A stretch of DNA of 64,000 nucleotides from Ailurus styani. Lineage: Eukaryota > Chordata > Mammalia > Carnivora > Ailuridae. The notes under the pieces were generated by a model that saw nothing but the letters and a program-made list of their open reading frames with translations, searched no databases and was not told the origin of the DNA. Numbering within the stretch: position 1 is the first letter of the stretch; each line of letters begins with the position of its first letter. Of the stretch, positions 48,640-60,296 are shown piece by piece. The translations under genes and the position numbers were made by a program. The DNA is taken from contig LNAC01000003.1 of assembly GCA_002007465.1 (NCBI GenBank), forward strand, positions 10,391,515 through 10,455,514. Reading direction: 5' to 3'.

Positions 48640-49185
48640 AAACACAAATATGACCACGCAATTCGTTATCTTACTTAAAATCTTTTGACGGTCCCATTGC
48701 TTTCAGCATAAAATGAAATTCAAAATTCAAAATTTGTCTCTTAGTCTTGTTCACAAAGTCCCTCATTATTTGACCTCAGCCTACCTCTTCAGTTTTATAG
48801 CTAAACAGTGTACTCCAGCCATAAAAGAGCAATTTGGGATTCCTTAAAAATACCGTGTGTCCTCAAGCTACTGATCCCCATGCCTAAAATGTCTTCATCT
48901 CTTATCTTTCCCACTCAATTCCTACTTGCCTTTTTAGGACTCAGCTCATTCTTCTACTTCTTTTGGAAATTTTCCTTTGTGGCCTGAGTTTCTATGAAGT
49001 GCCTATTCTCAGGGACTCCATTTCAGTCTCAGTCTCCATTTACATACTTGTAGCATACCACGAGCTGCACTGTTCACCCCCATCACTGTAGGTCTTAAAC
49101 CCCCGGAGAACGGGAGTGTGCCACGTACAGCCCTGTTTATCACAATGCCAACAGATAATGGAAACTCAGTAAAAAGTTTTTTAAA
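48640..49185 (+). mobile_element. LINE-2 3' region, plus strand
   Basis: ATCTTACTTAAAATCTTTTG, TTGCTTTCAGCATAAAATGA, CAAAGTCCCTCATTATTTGA, CTCAGCCTACCTCTTCAGTT and AGGACTCAGCTCATTCTTCT are in L2 order. The end (AACCCCCGGAGAACGGGAGT.. GGAAACTCAGTAAA) fits the L2 3' end. There is no open frame. Confidence 0.65.
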
Positions 49186-49209
49186 ATGTTAATTTCCAAC
49201 AATGTCATG

Positions 49210-49790
49210 AGTAATGAGAAGTAAGATTTTGATAGCTAAAGTTAAATTGTAGAAGACCTGCTAGGAACTATTACAGGGTTTTGGATGGGAAGGTGACACA
49301 ATACAAACAATGATTTAGGAAAATAAAGAGAATGAATTTAAGCTGTTACAGTAGCTCATATATGGGATAAGGGGGATCTACACTTGTGTGGTATTAATGC
49401 TGTGAAGCAGAGAGAAGTATGTTGAATGCAAGCCTTGATAACCCCATAATTTCTGGCCTGGAGGATAAGCATGGGGGCAGTGTAATTGGAAATAGAGTGA
49501 GGAGAAGGAGAGACATTTGTCTCATGAGGGACGATGGGATTTTTGGAAAAACTAAGTTTACGTGAAGGTCAATGGAAAGCAAGGAAAATCTGTAAGCAAT
49601 TAAAAATAAGACTCCATGGTATGAATGAGGCTCTGAGTTTGAAATTTTGAATGTGGGTATCAGTTGAATAAAAACGGGGCTGACTCCGTGAGCACTGAGC
49701 AACTACTTTGTCAGTTAAGAGCAAAGAGAGGTCAGAGGACAAAGGACCGTGATAACAGAGAAAAAAGAGATCCTGACCAAAGAATGTATG
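49210..49790 (-). mobile_element. Probable LINE-2, minus strand, abutting the plus-strand L2
   Basis: AAGGTGACACAATACAAACA, GATAACCCCATAATTTCTGG, CTGGAGGATAAGCATGGGGG and GAGGCTCTGAGTTTGAAATT resemble the reverse of an L2 ORF2/3' segment, including the complement of 'CCCAGAAACCTGGGAGTCAT'-like sequence. Decay is strong. The 102-codon minus-strand frame at 49394-49702 lies in it and has no intact L2 domain. Confidence 0.48.
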
Positions 49791-50589
49791 TCTTTCAAGA
49801 GAGAAAAGGTCAATATTACCAAGATAGTGAATATATAAAACTTCTAAGTCTTTGTGTGCAATAGATCTTTAGTCATGTATGTTAGATATTTTGAAGTTTT
49901 AGACACCTACGAAAGTGATGTCACTGTGACTAGCCCACATGGATTATTTCACTGAATGACGTTTCTGCTGTTCTGCTCTCAGCTTACCCCCAGGTGTCCC
50001 AGTCCAAGTAGACAGCACTGTCTGGTGATTCCTGTCTCCCCAGAACTCTACTTCCTCCCTCATATCCCAATCTCTCCCTCATCCTTGTCTTTGGTACCTC
50101 TCCACTTCCTGTCTCCTATGTTCTGTCTGCCTTCCTGTCCCTGCCTATTAGTCTACATCTCTCCTGAGAGCCCCACCATGGGGGTCTGTGAGGATGTGGT
50201 GAGACCACATGGGAAAAGCACAAAGATTTCCCATAACTGCACTGAAACTGCCTCAGCCACAGTCTCCGGCAACATCTTTTCCCCATCCCACCGGTGGTGG
50301 CCACGCATCTTCCCCCTGTTCTACTGGCTAGCATATGGCAGTTAACCATTCTTTAGCCAGCAGAGTTGTGATCCCCTAGACCACTTCCTTTGTTCACAGA
50401 ACTGCCTTGCTGTTTAAAATTAAGTGTGACTCATCAGAACAATAAGGAAACCAGATGTGACATCTGTGGCAAGTCTACCTCTCACCACCCCTGAGATATT
50501 TGGATGTGAATGCTATTCATCATTTACTGTGCTGCTATTATCTTGTGCTACAAATGGTATTTCATGGTTCCCAAAAGAATTGCTTGCCT
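49791..50589. other. Non-coding DNA, pyrimidine-rich
   Basis: At 49960-50350 the sequence is relatively GC- and pyrimidine-rich and holds overlapping frames on both strands (129 codons plus, 77 minus). Neither shows a recognisable domain. The longer one reads Pro/Ser/Leu-rich, as expected from C/T-rich DNA. I do not call a gene. Confidence 0.35.
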
Positions 50590-50800
50590 TTGTGTAGCAA
50601 TTCATATTATAAAAAATTTTGGGTAAGTTATTTAGTTAGATACGTAAACAAGTCTTTGATCTAAGGACAATTATCCTAATTTCACAAAAGACGTGATCAA
50701 GATCCAGCGTGGCTGAGTGACTTGCTCTCACTGACACTACACGGATGTGGCATGGCTGACCCTGAGCTGGTATTTTTGTCACGACACCAACTTAGTAGTT
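50590..50800 (-). mobile_element. Possible MIR, minus strand
   Basis: GACAATTATCCTAATTTCAC, GTGGCTGAGTGACTTGCTCT and GACCCTGAGCTGGTATTTTT follow the reversed MIR layout loosely. Confidence 0.42.
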
Positions 50801-51499
50801 TTCAGTTTCTTCAAGTTCCCCCTGATGATAAATTCATGGAGAATATTCTTTTCTCAGAGGCTTTTTATTTCCATTTTTCATGCAAAAATACTGTTTAAGT
50901 AGGGCCATTTACAAATAAGAAAATTGAGAGATCATGATTCTAAGGAAGAGTGCTGTTCATGAGTTTGGGGCAGAGCTAATACTTGAAACCAGACTTCGTG
51001 GTAATTATCCCCATATGATTTTTATGGTGGTTGCTGTCCTCTGGGTCCTTTTTGGTTTTCTTCCCTTTCTTGGTTCTCAGAACATACTTGAGGATGCATT
51101 ATCTTCAGGTAGTCTTTACTTTGTACTACTACTGAAACATTGAGGAAATTCACATTCATGTGCTCCTAGCACATAACCTATTGACACCATTTTCTGCCGC
51201 CTTGTTTTCCATCTTTGTTCCATATTTTCAGATAGTCTGATGACTTCTTCACTACATATGATAAATCATACTTAATTATCTATGATCTAACAACAATTTT
51301 TTTAAAAAGCCTTGGTCCGTATTTTCTTCTCATAGACTCTCACCTTTAATTCACAGATGAATGGTATGCCCTTTCTTTCCATTGCCTCACCCACTTTTTA
51401 AAAAACAGGGCTTTTTAAATGTGTAGGTGCATATGAGTGTGTGTGATAAAAGGAAGGCATGGACTTTCTCATCAGCCCATCCATATCAAACTTTGATCC

Positions 51500-52300
51500 A
51501 CCATTCCACTAAAGGGGTTCTTGGCAAAGTCACTGGTGACCTCCAAAATCTCAAATCCAGTCAGTGCTCTTTCCCTCTTCTCCTGACTTCTCTGTAATAT
51601 CAGTAAGAGCCGACAACTTCATTATTTTCAAATCCTCACCCTTTCTCTGCCCAGATAGCACTAAGAGTTTCTTCATGACCCTTTGAACATCTCCACTTTG
51701 AGAAAGTAGGGTAGAATCGTGAAGAGGAAGGGCACTGGAGACAGGCTAATTGGCACCACCACTGACAGTGTAATATTGGGCAATTTATCTTCTTTGTGAC
51801 TGCTTCCTTTAAAATGGGGGTAATAATAGTACTCACTTATCAGTTAGGTACTACTGATAGGGTTGTTTTGAGGATTGAAAGTATTAATACATGTAAGGTG
51901 CTTATGGTAGGGCCCAGTATCTAGTAATGGCCGTGGAAATGATCCGATTACCATTGTTACCATAGCCGGCCCCGCCAGCACCACCCTCACCACTGTTGCT
52001 TCTTTTCCTCTTCCTCCTCCTCTCTTCTTTCACCCACAGCCTACACACTGGAGCTCCCTACGCTCCTTTCTCAGCTCTCTTATGTTCTCTGAATGGTCTC
52101 CAAGGCCAGCATATCTATTGTCAAGGCGACATGTCCACTGCACATATTTTCATGCCTCTCAAATCTTTATATCCAGCCGTTCACATAAATTCCAGATTGG
52201 TATCCTTAACCACCTACTAGACCACTCCCTTTTAAAGTCACTCTGGTATTTTTAAGTCAAAATTTCTAAATCTCAAAGTCACTATCTTCCCTCAGAACAT
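51500..52300 (+). mobile_element. LINE-2 fragment, plus strand, interrupted by a MIR
   Basis: The left part (51500-51660: TTGGCAAAGTCACTGGTGAC, CAGTCAGTGCTCTTTCCCTC) and the right part (about 51985-52300: TTTCTCAGCTCTCTTATGTT, CTTTATATCCAGCCGTTCAC, CCACCTACTAGACCACTCCC) follow the L2 ORF2 order on both sides of the MIR at 51700-51960. Frames are decayed. Confidence 0.58.
51700..51960 (+). mobile_element. MIR SINE, plus strand
   Basis: GGGCACTGGAGACAGGCTAA, AATATTGGGCAATTTATCTT, AAAATGGGGGTAATAATAGT, AGGGTTGTTTTGAGGATTGA and ATACATGTAAGGTGCTTATG are the MIR landmarks in order. Near full length. Confidence 0.75.
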
Positions 52301-52574
52301 GAATTTTAGCTCAGTAATCATACAAGCTAGAAATCTCTACTTGCTTTTTCTCCTTGCCTCCACTTCTAACTGCTGTATCATTAGGAAGAGATTTTATTAC
52401 AAGTGAAACAGAAACCTCAAGTAGAAATTGCTTATATATGATCATCTATTTTGTATTATTTATATCTTCAGAAACTCAGACCCTTGTAGGTCACTGTTCT
52501 CCCTTCCTTAAAAGGAGACTTCAAGGGAGCCGATAGAGTTCCAGCAATCATACCTATAGTTTTAGAAGCAATTT

Positions 52575-52760
52575 AAAGGAAGAGATTTAAGGAAAAAAAA
52601 AAAAGGCAAGCCTTCCATCTTGCAGGTAGGAATTGTTCCCTGAAGCTGCTACACAATATACTTTGTCTTACATCCCATTCACCAGAACTTAGTCACATGA
52701 CTACATGCAACCACAAAAAAAAGCTTGGGAATGATGTCTATTCTGGGTGGCCTTGTTTTC
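52575..52760. other. Possible old dispersed repeat
   Basis: CCATTCACCAGAACTTAGTC, ACATGACTACATGCAACCAC and TTCTGGGTGGCCTTG resemble a common mammalian interspersed repeat whose name I cannot give with confidence. Confidence 0.3.
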
Positions 52761-52807
52761 ATTTAAAAATTGACATAGGAGAAGAGAATAATGTTTTCAC
52801 TTTTTTA

Positions 52808-53205
52808 ATTTCAACTTTATTGACATGTAATTGACATCTAAAATTGTAAGACGTTTAAAGTATATATCATTAAGAGAAGGAAAGGAAAAGTGAATTGGGG
52901 TAAATAGGAGGGGGAGATGAACCATGAGAGACTGTGGACCCTGAGAGACATACTGAGGGTTTTGGAGGGGAGAGAGTGGGGGAATGGGTGAACCTGGTGG
53001 TGGGTATTAAGGAGGGCACATATTGCATGGAAAACTGGGTGCGGTGCATAAACAATGAATCTTGGAACACTGAAAAAATAAAATAAAATTTAAAAAAAAG
53101 AGAGAACAAAATAAATAAAGTATAGATCATGGTGATTATATACATAATGTTATGTGTGTGTATAAAGGCTCCTCCCACCTAGTTAATGAACAAATCCATC
53201 ACCTG
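52808..53205 (-). mobile_element. Older LINE-1 3' UTR, minus strand, split by a young L1
   Basis: TTCAACTTTATTGACATGTA, ATTGACATCTAAAATTGTAA (52808-52870) and, after the inserted element, CATGGTGATTATATACATAA, AATGAACAAATCCATCACCT (53116-53205) join into one reversed L1 3' UTR. This is the same L1 region as at 2878, from a different subfamily. Confidence 0.72.
52871..53115 (+). mobile_element. Young carnivore L1 3' end nested in an older L1
   Basis: GATGAACCATGAGAGACTGT, GACCCTGAGAGACATACTGA, TGGTGGTGGGTATTAAGGAG, GGGCACATATTGCATGGAAA and AAACAATGAATCTTGGAACA are the 3' UTR of a recent Carnivora L1 subfamily, followed by an A-rich tail. The target-site duplication TAAAGTATAKATCAT lies at 52856-52870 and 53116-53130, with one mismatch. 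It is 5' truncated to about 245 bp. The minus-strand frame at 52870-53178 is its complement. Confidence 0.93.
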
Positions 53206-53269
53206 ATATGTTTGTCTTTTTGGTGATTTATGAGTGGTCTCCAATATCAATTATCTTATAACTTTAACA

Positions 53270-54005
53270 CTTTCCCATATTTTTCCTTTTCTCCATTGCC
53301 ATTGCCACTGACCTAGTTTAATGTTATCATTCAAAAAAGGCAAATGCTATGAAATTTGGTCTCTACATTACTGATAGAGTCAAGTTTCTAGAACACAAGC
53401 CTGATCACTGAACCTCTCATCTCAAATTTTTCATTAACTATCCCATACTGTAACACTGGCATTTTTTGTTAGAAAGGGCAAAAATTGTACTTAGTAATGA
53501 ACATCAGCCTAATTACATAAACTTAGCTCCCAACAGTCTTTGTAGCTCATCTTGCAGCGCATCAAATTATTTGCAATCTCTTGAGGTTGCTCTTCATTTA
53601 TTTGTCTTTGTGGATTTGTACATGCTGTGTCAAAAGAGCATGAAATTTTTTCCTCCCCTTTTATGTCCTTCAAAAGCCAGCTCAGACATTACTTTCCTAT
53701 TAGTTTTTTGTTCATTTTTTTAAATGTCCTTCAAGATCCAGCTCAGACATTACTTTCCTAGTTTTGCTGTTGTTGCTTGAAATCAAGGTGAGTTGTTTAC
53801 TTGCACCTTCATACCCCATAGATCACTGTATCTTATATACATAATACATTGTAGTGCAGAACTTATTCTGTTGTAAGAGACATTTTATATATCTTTTTTC
53901 CCTCTGAGATTGTGAATGCCATGGGTCCCTTTTGGACTTACCTATTAATCTGCTGTATAGATACAGAATTCGAGGTACTCAATAAAGGCTTGTTGAGCTC
54001 TTAAA
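53270..54005 (+). mobile_element. LINE-2 3' region, plus strand, with an internal 37-bp duplication
   Basis: TCTCATCTCAAATTTTTCAT, ATGTCCTTCAAAAGCCAGCT, CAGACATTACTTTCCTATTA, AGATTGTGAATGCCATGGGT and GGTACTCAATAAAGGCTTGT follow the L2 3' end. The segment at 53663-53699 recurs at 53724-53760 with two or three changes (period 61 bp), so part of the element was duplicated in tandem. Confidence 0.6.
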
Positions 54006-54056
54006 TATCTGAAGTCAAATATATTAGCATACATAATTATTATAATAATGCATGTT

Positions 54057-54255
54057 GGGCGCCTGGGTGGCTCAGTGGGTTAAAGCCGCTGCCTTCGGCT
54101 CAGGTCATGATCTCAGGGTCCTGGGATCGAGGCCCGCATCGGGCTCTCTGCTCAGTGGGGAGCCTGCTTCCTCCTCTCTCTGCCTGTCTCTCTGCCTACT
54201 TGTGATCTGACCTCTCTCTCTGTGTCAAATAAATAAATAAAATCTTTTAAAAAAA
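54057..54255 (+). mobile_element. Youngest-looking CAN-SINE, plus orientation
   Basis: Head GGGCGCCTGGGTGGCTCAGT, core GGCTCAGGTCATGATCTCAG, GGCCCGCATCGGGCTCTCTG, CTGCCTACTTGTGATCTGAC and tail CAAATAAATAAATAAAATCT. A perfect 13-bp target-site duplication AATAATGCATGTT lies at 54044-54056 and 54256-54268. Several CpGs remain in the body, which also points to recent insertion. Pol III A-box-like (TGGCTCAGTGGG) and B-box-like (GGGATCGAGGCCC) sequences are visible. Confidence 0.97.
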
Positions 54256-54268
54256 AATAATGCATGTT

Positions 54269-55892
54269 ATGCCTGTAAAGAAAATAACTACCTCCACCAA
54301 GAAATGTTTCAAGCACGAAAAACACTAAACTTTATAGCACATTTAAATCTATATTTGAAGAAGTATAGTTAACTTATCTTTTACTCCATAAGTGCCTTTT
54401 CTTGGTGTTTAACAAGATTTTTGTTCTTTATATGAGAATAATCCTGACGAGACTTAAGGACTTCTACTGTCATGAAATGTCAATGTTTCTAGTACAAAAG
54501 AATGAATGTCTTCAGGTGAGTGCACATTTCCCAAGTACCCAGTGTAGTTCCCTGGTGTAGTAACCCACCACATGTCATTCTATAGAGTTGAACAAAATCC
54601 TCCTCCAGAGTGGGCTCACTTATTTAATAGGATCTGGGTCATAGATTTTAAAAACTATAAATGCTTAAGATATGTATGGGAGCTCTGTCATTCACGATAT
54701 ATTTTATTTGATAGCTACATGTCTGCAGTTTCTTGAGTTTACAAATCTGATTGTTGTTTTATAACATTGAGGATCTTTTCCTTGATTTATATTTTCAGTA
54801 AAATATTCCTCACTGTATGAAAGAAAGTAGATTGAATAATTTCTCACTTCAATCGTTTTGTTCCGGAATATCAGTTAAGGTACCAGACTTCCTTCACTTT
54901 CTCTTGATGAATAGGAAAATTATTCCATAGACATCACAGAACTAATCATGAGAATCTCTTAGTCTCTGTATTTCATATCCCATGTTCCATTCTTTCTCAT
55001 CCATTATGTCTCTAAGGTAGAATTGCCAGAAACTCAAGTTGACATCATAGCATTTCTTACTCCCAGCATGTGCCTTTATTTTGACATTCATCAAAAAATT
55101 GTGTCACTGTACGTGTGCGGGTGTATGCAGGTCTCCACATATGAGCAGCAATTTGCCATACAGAAAGAAAAAGCAGTTTATCTAGCCCTTGATAGTAATT
55201 TGTGTTTAACTTTGATGTCTGCAGACAAAAAAAAATATGTTTTCTTGCCTAACAATTAGCTAGATTATCAAACATTGTGTGTATATGGGAACATAAACAA
55301 CTAAAATCAATCTTTATAATGGTCTAAACTTCTGAAATGCTGTTTTCCATCAGTGTTGTAAAAACGACCTAAGAATAGACTTGTACTAAAATAACTAGAA
55401 ATGGCAAATGACACAATGTGGAACTAGTTTGCAGTTTTTTGAAGGTCAAGACAAACTTTAATAATGCACAATATGATACCTGTCTAACTAATAGATTTAG
55501 CGCAGCTAAATTGAAAGCACTGTTAGAATGGCAGAAAATCAGAATTTAAATTATTGAGCAATTGAGCTGTCATTAAAAATGACAAGTATGAAGTTTATTT
55601 TCCTTAGAGATTATTCTAGTTCTACCCTGTGCTTTTTCTTTGCATTTTTTTAATATATCTAAAAATATAAGCAAGCATATCATCTACCCCATTTTTTGTG
55701 AATTTAGTTTGTTTTTTTGGTTTTGTTTTGTTTGCATTTTGTTTTGGCCCAATAGTTTGTATAATACAATCAAAATGAATTACTAGAACAATAAAAAGGC
55801 AAAGCCATAGAAATTAAAACTATCAATTCTTAAATAAATTTTTTATGATCTATATGCTTCAGATGCATACATCCATAAATATTTGACACTTT
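54269..55892. other. Non-coding DNA, nothing recognised
   Basis: AT-rich sequence. The 78-codon frame at 55023-55259 shows no known domain. Confidence 0.35.
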
Positions 55893-55992
55893 ACTTTTTT
55901 AAGGAATCTCTATACCCAACGTGGGGCTTGAGCGCCCAACCTGAGATCAAGAGTTGCATGCTCTATAAACTAAGCCAGCCAGGAGCTCCCCC
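55893..55992 (-). mobile_element. Old, short CAN-SINE, minus orientation
   Basis: TTTTTTAAGGAATCTCTATA, CCAACGTGGGGCTTGAGCGC, GAGATCAAGAGTTGCATGCT and AAGCCAGCCAGGAGCTCCCC are the reverse of the tRNA-like head of an old CAN-SINE subfamily that lacks the CT segment. Confidence 0.83.
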
Positions 55993-56074
55993 AGTTCTTA
56001 AGTTATTATTAGAATCAGCAGCAGCAAATAACTATTGAATTGCTATCAATGCTTACTCTCAAGTTTTGTACCTA

Positions 56075-56155
56075 GCACACTGTGAACTGGTAACAAGCAG
56101 TTTGTGGACAATCATTGATCAGCGGACCACACTTTGAGTAGCACTGCTTTCACTT
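56075..56155 (+). mobile_element. MER5-like fragment
   Basis: TGTGAACTGGTAACAAGCAG and GACCACACTTTGAGTAGCAC resemble the terminal part of a MER5/Charlie element. Confidence 0.4.
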
Positions 56156-57754
56156 GGGTAGAGCACATATTCTTTGGCCCATAAATACAGAGTCAATCTT
56201 CTCTGTTCTACCATAGTCTAAGTATCTTAAGGGTATAGATCAGGTCACTAAGGTAATAACCAGATTTATTACACTGAACTTGTCATATTATTCCAGATTA
56301 TCAAATAGGGGGTCACTGATATTTTTGTCACTAATAGTGGTTAGCCTGGCCCATGGAAGACAGACAAACTTCTGTTTACATGCATTGAATGAAATTTTAA
56401 AAGCTGTAAGGACTATCCTGCTATACCCATCCAGATTATTTCAAGCAGAGCTGATCTAATTCATTTTTTGTTCAAATGCTATATTACATTTTGAATTAAG
56501 AGTCATTTTATTCCTGCAGGTAGAATTTTAGGATCAATTATAGCTACCGTGTATTTTAGTAGGTACTTCAGTGTGATTATATTAATTTAAACATAAAAAT
56601 CGGGCTACTTATGCAGGAGTTGAAGTATGAAAGAGCTTTTCAAAAGGCTCCTTATTTTAAGCCTTACCAGCCAAATTACAGTGTAATTGCTTTTATTTGA
56701 TCTTTTCCTATCTAAAAACTGTCTTCAGGGTGCATGTTTCACTCCATTTAATTTGATCAAAGAAAGAGAAGTCCATGAGTTTTTCAAAGAATTTCCAGAT
56801 TCAAAGTGGTAAAAAAAAAATATTCTATGTATTTTTACCACTCCATATGGGTAAGTAACTTCAATGGCTTTTAAAAGAAGGAAGGAAAGAAAGAAAGACA
56901 AGAAGGAATGCACATAGGTTAGCTGTGCAAAAAAGTTATTTAACTTCATATATTGAAGATAAAACCAGCTATTTGGAAGAACACTACTTATATGTGCCAT
57001 GATTCTGTTAATCAATCACATAAAGCCTTTACCATAAAAGGCAGGCCAACTGTTTAAACATTGTTTTGTACTTACTTTTACTCCATGCGTAGAATTCTAA
57101 ATATAATTACTATTTTAAAATATTATTGCTGCTAAACTTTAATTATACTCCAGAAATTTAGTTTTATTAATTTACCTTAAAGTTAATCCATTTGGGAACT
57201 AATAATGATAAATGTAGCACTATCGAAGACTCCAAATTTAGAGAAATATTGATGACCGTCTCTGTCGGCCATTCTAAGCATATTGTCTCTATATCTTCTT
57301 TATATTTAATTCTCAAATAGCATCTTAGGGTTTAAATCTTAAATCAGCATTTGTTCCATAAATCTTCTCTGCCATAGATCTGGCAGTTACTTTATTTTAG
57401 TATTTCATTTTACTTTTGGCAAATAAAAAACAAATGAAAAATGAGAGTGATTGTTTATGTGTAATCAGGCTGAATAAGAGAAAAGTAGGATAATTTTCAT
57501 AATCCACACTAGCTGTAAGTAGACACACCTGCACATCTCAACTGCTACTTTCCAGTGCCCTGGGATTTTCTCAAGGGCCTGATCTTAGTCATTTAATGAA
57601 CTATATGTTAATTGTTCAGCCATTTCTACTGACTTACCAGGATAAAGTCACTAAGTGACTTGGAATATATAATGTACTGTCTCACAACCAGACAGTAGCT
57701 ACATTTTAACTGAAAAGCATGACCACCACTTATTTTTAAGCAAGGCGAGGAGGA
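56156..57754. other. Non-coding DNA, nothing recognised
   Basis: AT-rich, with a short (GAAA)n-like run at about 56873-56905 that creates the Ser/Phe/Leu run of the minus-strand frame at 56725-57015. Confidence 0.35.
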
Positions 57755-57830
57755 GGGCATTGGTTCAATTCAACAGACATTTATTAAGTGTTTATATGTT
57801 GAAGAGTATTAACACTAGCCTAAATTACTG
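57755..57830 (-). mobile_element. Short L2 3'-end fragment, minus strand
   Basis: AATTCAACAGACATTTATTA and AGTGTTTATATGTTGAAGAG resemble the reverse of the L2 3' terminus. Confidence 0.38.
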
Positions 57831-59333
57831 TTATTTTGTAAGACAGGAGGAAATGGCATATAATGGACTATCAGCTTGACCTTTTGCTCTCCAGGGAAAT
57901 CCCGTTCAGTGAAAAACTTGTCATTTGGTCTGTCATAAGACGTCCATTTCTTACTTTAGTAAGAAATATAGGTCAATCGGGCATTTCTGCATTATACAGA
58001 TAGCTGTCTCAGTCTGTTGAGTGGGAGTGGTATGGAAGCAGACAGGCTCAGGGATCATCTTCTAGATAAGACCATTTTATAAGAGGCTTATGTGCATTGT
58101 AGAATGTTGCGCGTTAATGTTGCTTCTTTTGCTTTATTTGTTTGTGTTAATCTGAGTTTGGATTTAAGCACAATTTTGCCCATAGAAATTTACATTTTAA
58201 AAGGCCACAATCACTGAAGCTCAAGTTGGGGGTTTTATTTAACACTGTTCCGCGGGACAGAAAGGTATCCAGGATGAACTTGAGTATTGCTTCTGTTTCT
58301 CTTAATATCAAATGTTAGCATCAGTTTCCAATGGAATCCTTTAGCAGCTTCAGTCTTGTAAATTGTTTCAAATTAGATAGGAATTCTAAAAATTAAAGAA
58401 ATATTTATTTAGGGAAAAACATTTGTTGAGTCTGTCCTTGAAAACTTGCATTTGGGGGGGAAATTTAACTCACTGCATGAGAAAGGGAAAGGGCAAGTGC
58501 TTTCAAAAGGAGAGAACTTAGTTTTCTCCATGGAGTTTTAGACATGACACCAGGGCTGCCAGTAATACCTGAAGCAAATCATCAAAATGTCAGTTATGTA
58601 TTTCATGGCAGGGACTCCTCTTGACACACTCTGCCCTCTCTCTTACCCCCCAAAAGTGTGTGGTTTCTCATGGTATTAGGGGCTTGACAGTATCATCCCT
58701 TTCCCACCCCACCCCCATACAAACTGATTTTCTTCAGTATAAATGATCAGGCAATATGCATTCAGCCCTATTTTAGGAGTAGTCTATGCATATAACAGTG
58801 TACATTTTTTATAGGCGGAGAGCATAAAGGTAGGTCTAACCCAATTTCAGATACAGCAAAAGAAACCTGTATTTCAGTTTTGTAAATTACAAGTATTTTT
58901 CTTATTCAACACAGATTATTTTTGGCAACCTCCCTAGTTTATGAATCTTTGCTGCCGCTATCATCTACAGTTCTTGGGTTTCAGATTACAAATTTATAAT
59001 CTGTCTACCCAAAGAGTATGCTCTTCTAATCTTTTCTCTTCCTCTCTTCTTCCACTCTTCTTCTTTTATAACATGCTTGTCTTGATTCATTGCTCCTTGA
59101 TGAACAAGAATTGACCACAGATTCTTTTTGGAGTTGGAGCTCTCACCCTGAAGTATGCATTTGGTACATTCGTCAGTGTGTTAAAACTTAGACAAGGAAA
59201 CTCAAAACAAAAAAATCGCAACTTTCAATTTATAAATTGGGGCAAATTGCACTGGTAAGTTTCTGATAGCATCTTATCAGATTGTATCCATACAGTTATC
59301 AGATGATACTCCCAAATTGCTTCTGTTACTGTT
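57831..59333. other. Non-coding DNA, nothing recognised
   Basis: About 1.5 kb without an identifiable element. A small inverted repeat (ATTTCTTAC, TTTA loop, GTAAGAAAT) lies near 57949-57970. Confidence 0.35.
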
Positions 59334-59345
59334 AAAATCACTAAG

Positions 59346-59542
59346 GGGGCACGTGGGTGGCTCAGTGGGTTAAGCATCTGACGCTTGATTTTGACTCAGG
59401 TCATGATCTCAATGTCGTGAAATAGAGCCCCATGTCCTTGGGCTCCATGTTCAGTGGGGAGTCGGCTTGAAATTCTCCCTCTTCCTCTGCCCCTCCCCCT
59501 TTTGCATGCTCTCTCTCTAAAATAAATAAATAAATCTTTTTA
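59346..59542 (+). mobile_element. CAN-SINE, plus orientation
   Basis: Head GGGGCACGTGGGTGGCTCAG, core GACTCAGGTCATGATCTCAA, GGGGAGTCGGCTTGAAATTC and tail AAAATAAATAAATAAATCTT. A perfect 12-bp target-site duplication AAAATCACTAAG lies at 59334-59345 and 59543-59554. Confidence 0.96.
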
Positions 59543-59984
59543 AAAATCACTAAGTGAATATAAAAATCTCAGCCAAAAAAATTCAATAAGAAATCACAGG
59601 AACCAGATTATGTTTTATAACAATAAACGGATTAACAATGGTAACAATATGGGAATAAAAAGGAAATATCTAGATAGTCTTTAAATGCCACATTATGCTT
59701 ACAAAACATATAAAATCACTCTCTGCTTTTGCAACATAGCATAGTAGGAACTAAATTCACATTTGTCAAATGAATAGCATGCATTGTGCCAATGTGTATT
59801 TCCTCTGTTAAGTGTATCACTAAATAATATTAGGAATAATTATCTCTAGCAGTAATATATGACTGTGTGACAACTTTAAATTGTAACCAGAGTATTTTAG
59901 TTCAAGAGAGAGGGATAGGTATGCGCAAGAAAGAAAAAAAAAAAAGCCTAAGAGATAATAACACTCAGTAAACACTCATTCTGG

Positions 59985-60215
59985 GCACGTTTTTTGTTTT
60001 TTTTTTTCTTTCTCAGTGCTTTACATTTACATTTACATTACTCATTTAATCCTCTGCAAACCCTAAGAAATAGAAATCATTATGCTGTTTATGTAGATGA
60101 AGAAACTGAAGCCCCAGAGCTCGTGTACCTTGTTGAAAGTGACATAAGCAATAGAATTAGAATTCAAACCCAGTTACTCTTAACATTCCGTACACCGCCT
60201 CCACACTAGTAAGCA
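59985..60215 (-). mobile_element. MIR SINE, minus strand
   Basis: TCTCAGTGCTTTACATTTAC, TTACTCATTTAATCCTCTGC, GATGAAGAAACTGAAGCCCC and GAATTAGAATTCAAACCCAG give a reversed MIR from 3' end to core. The plus-strand frame at 59994-60209 lies wholly in it. Confidence 0.78.
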
Positions 60216-60253
60216 TGTAGCTCTGCACACACACTGTTAGGAACTTAAAGAAC

Positions 60254-60296
60254 CTTTTTTTTTCTTTTTTCTTTTCTTTTTTTTTCTTTTTTTGCA
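60254..60296. repeat. T-rich (TTTTTTC)n low-complexity tract
   Basis: An almost pure T run with scattered C, next to the MIR. Confidence 0.8.

Noticed and set aside
49956..50345. 129-codon plus-strand frame, the longest in the window
   Set aside because: It lies in a C/T-rich stretch and has a Pro/Ser/Leu-rich, low-information sequence. It overlaps an opposite-strand frame and I see no splice, promoter or homology support.
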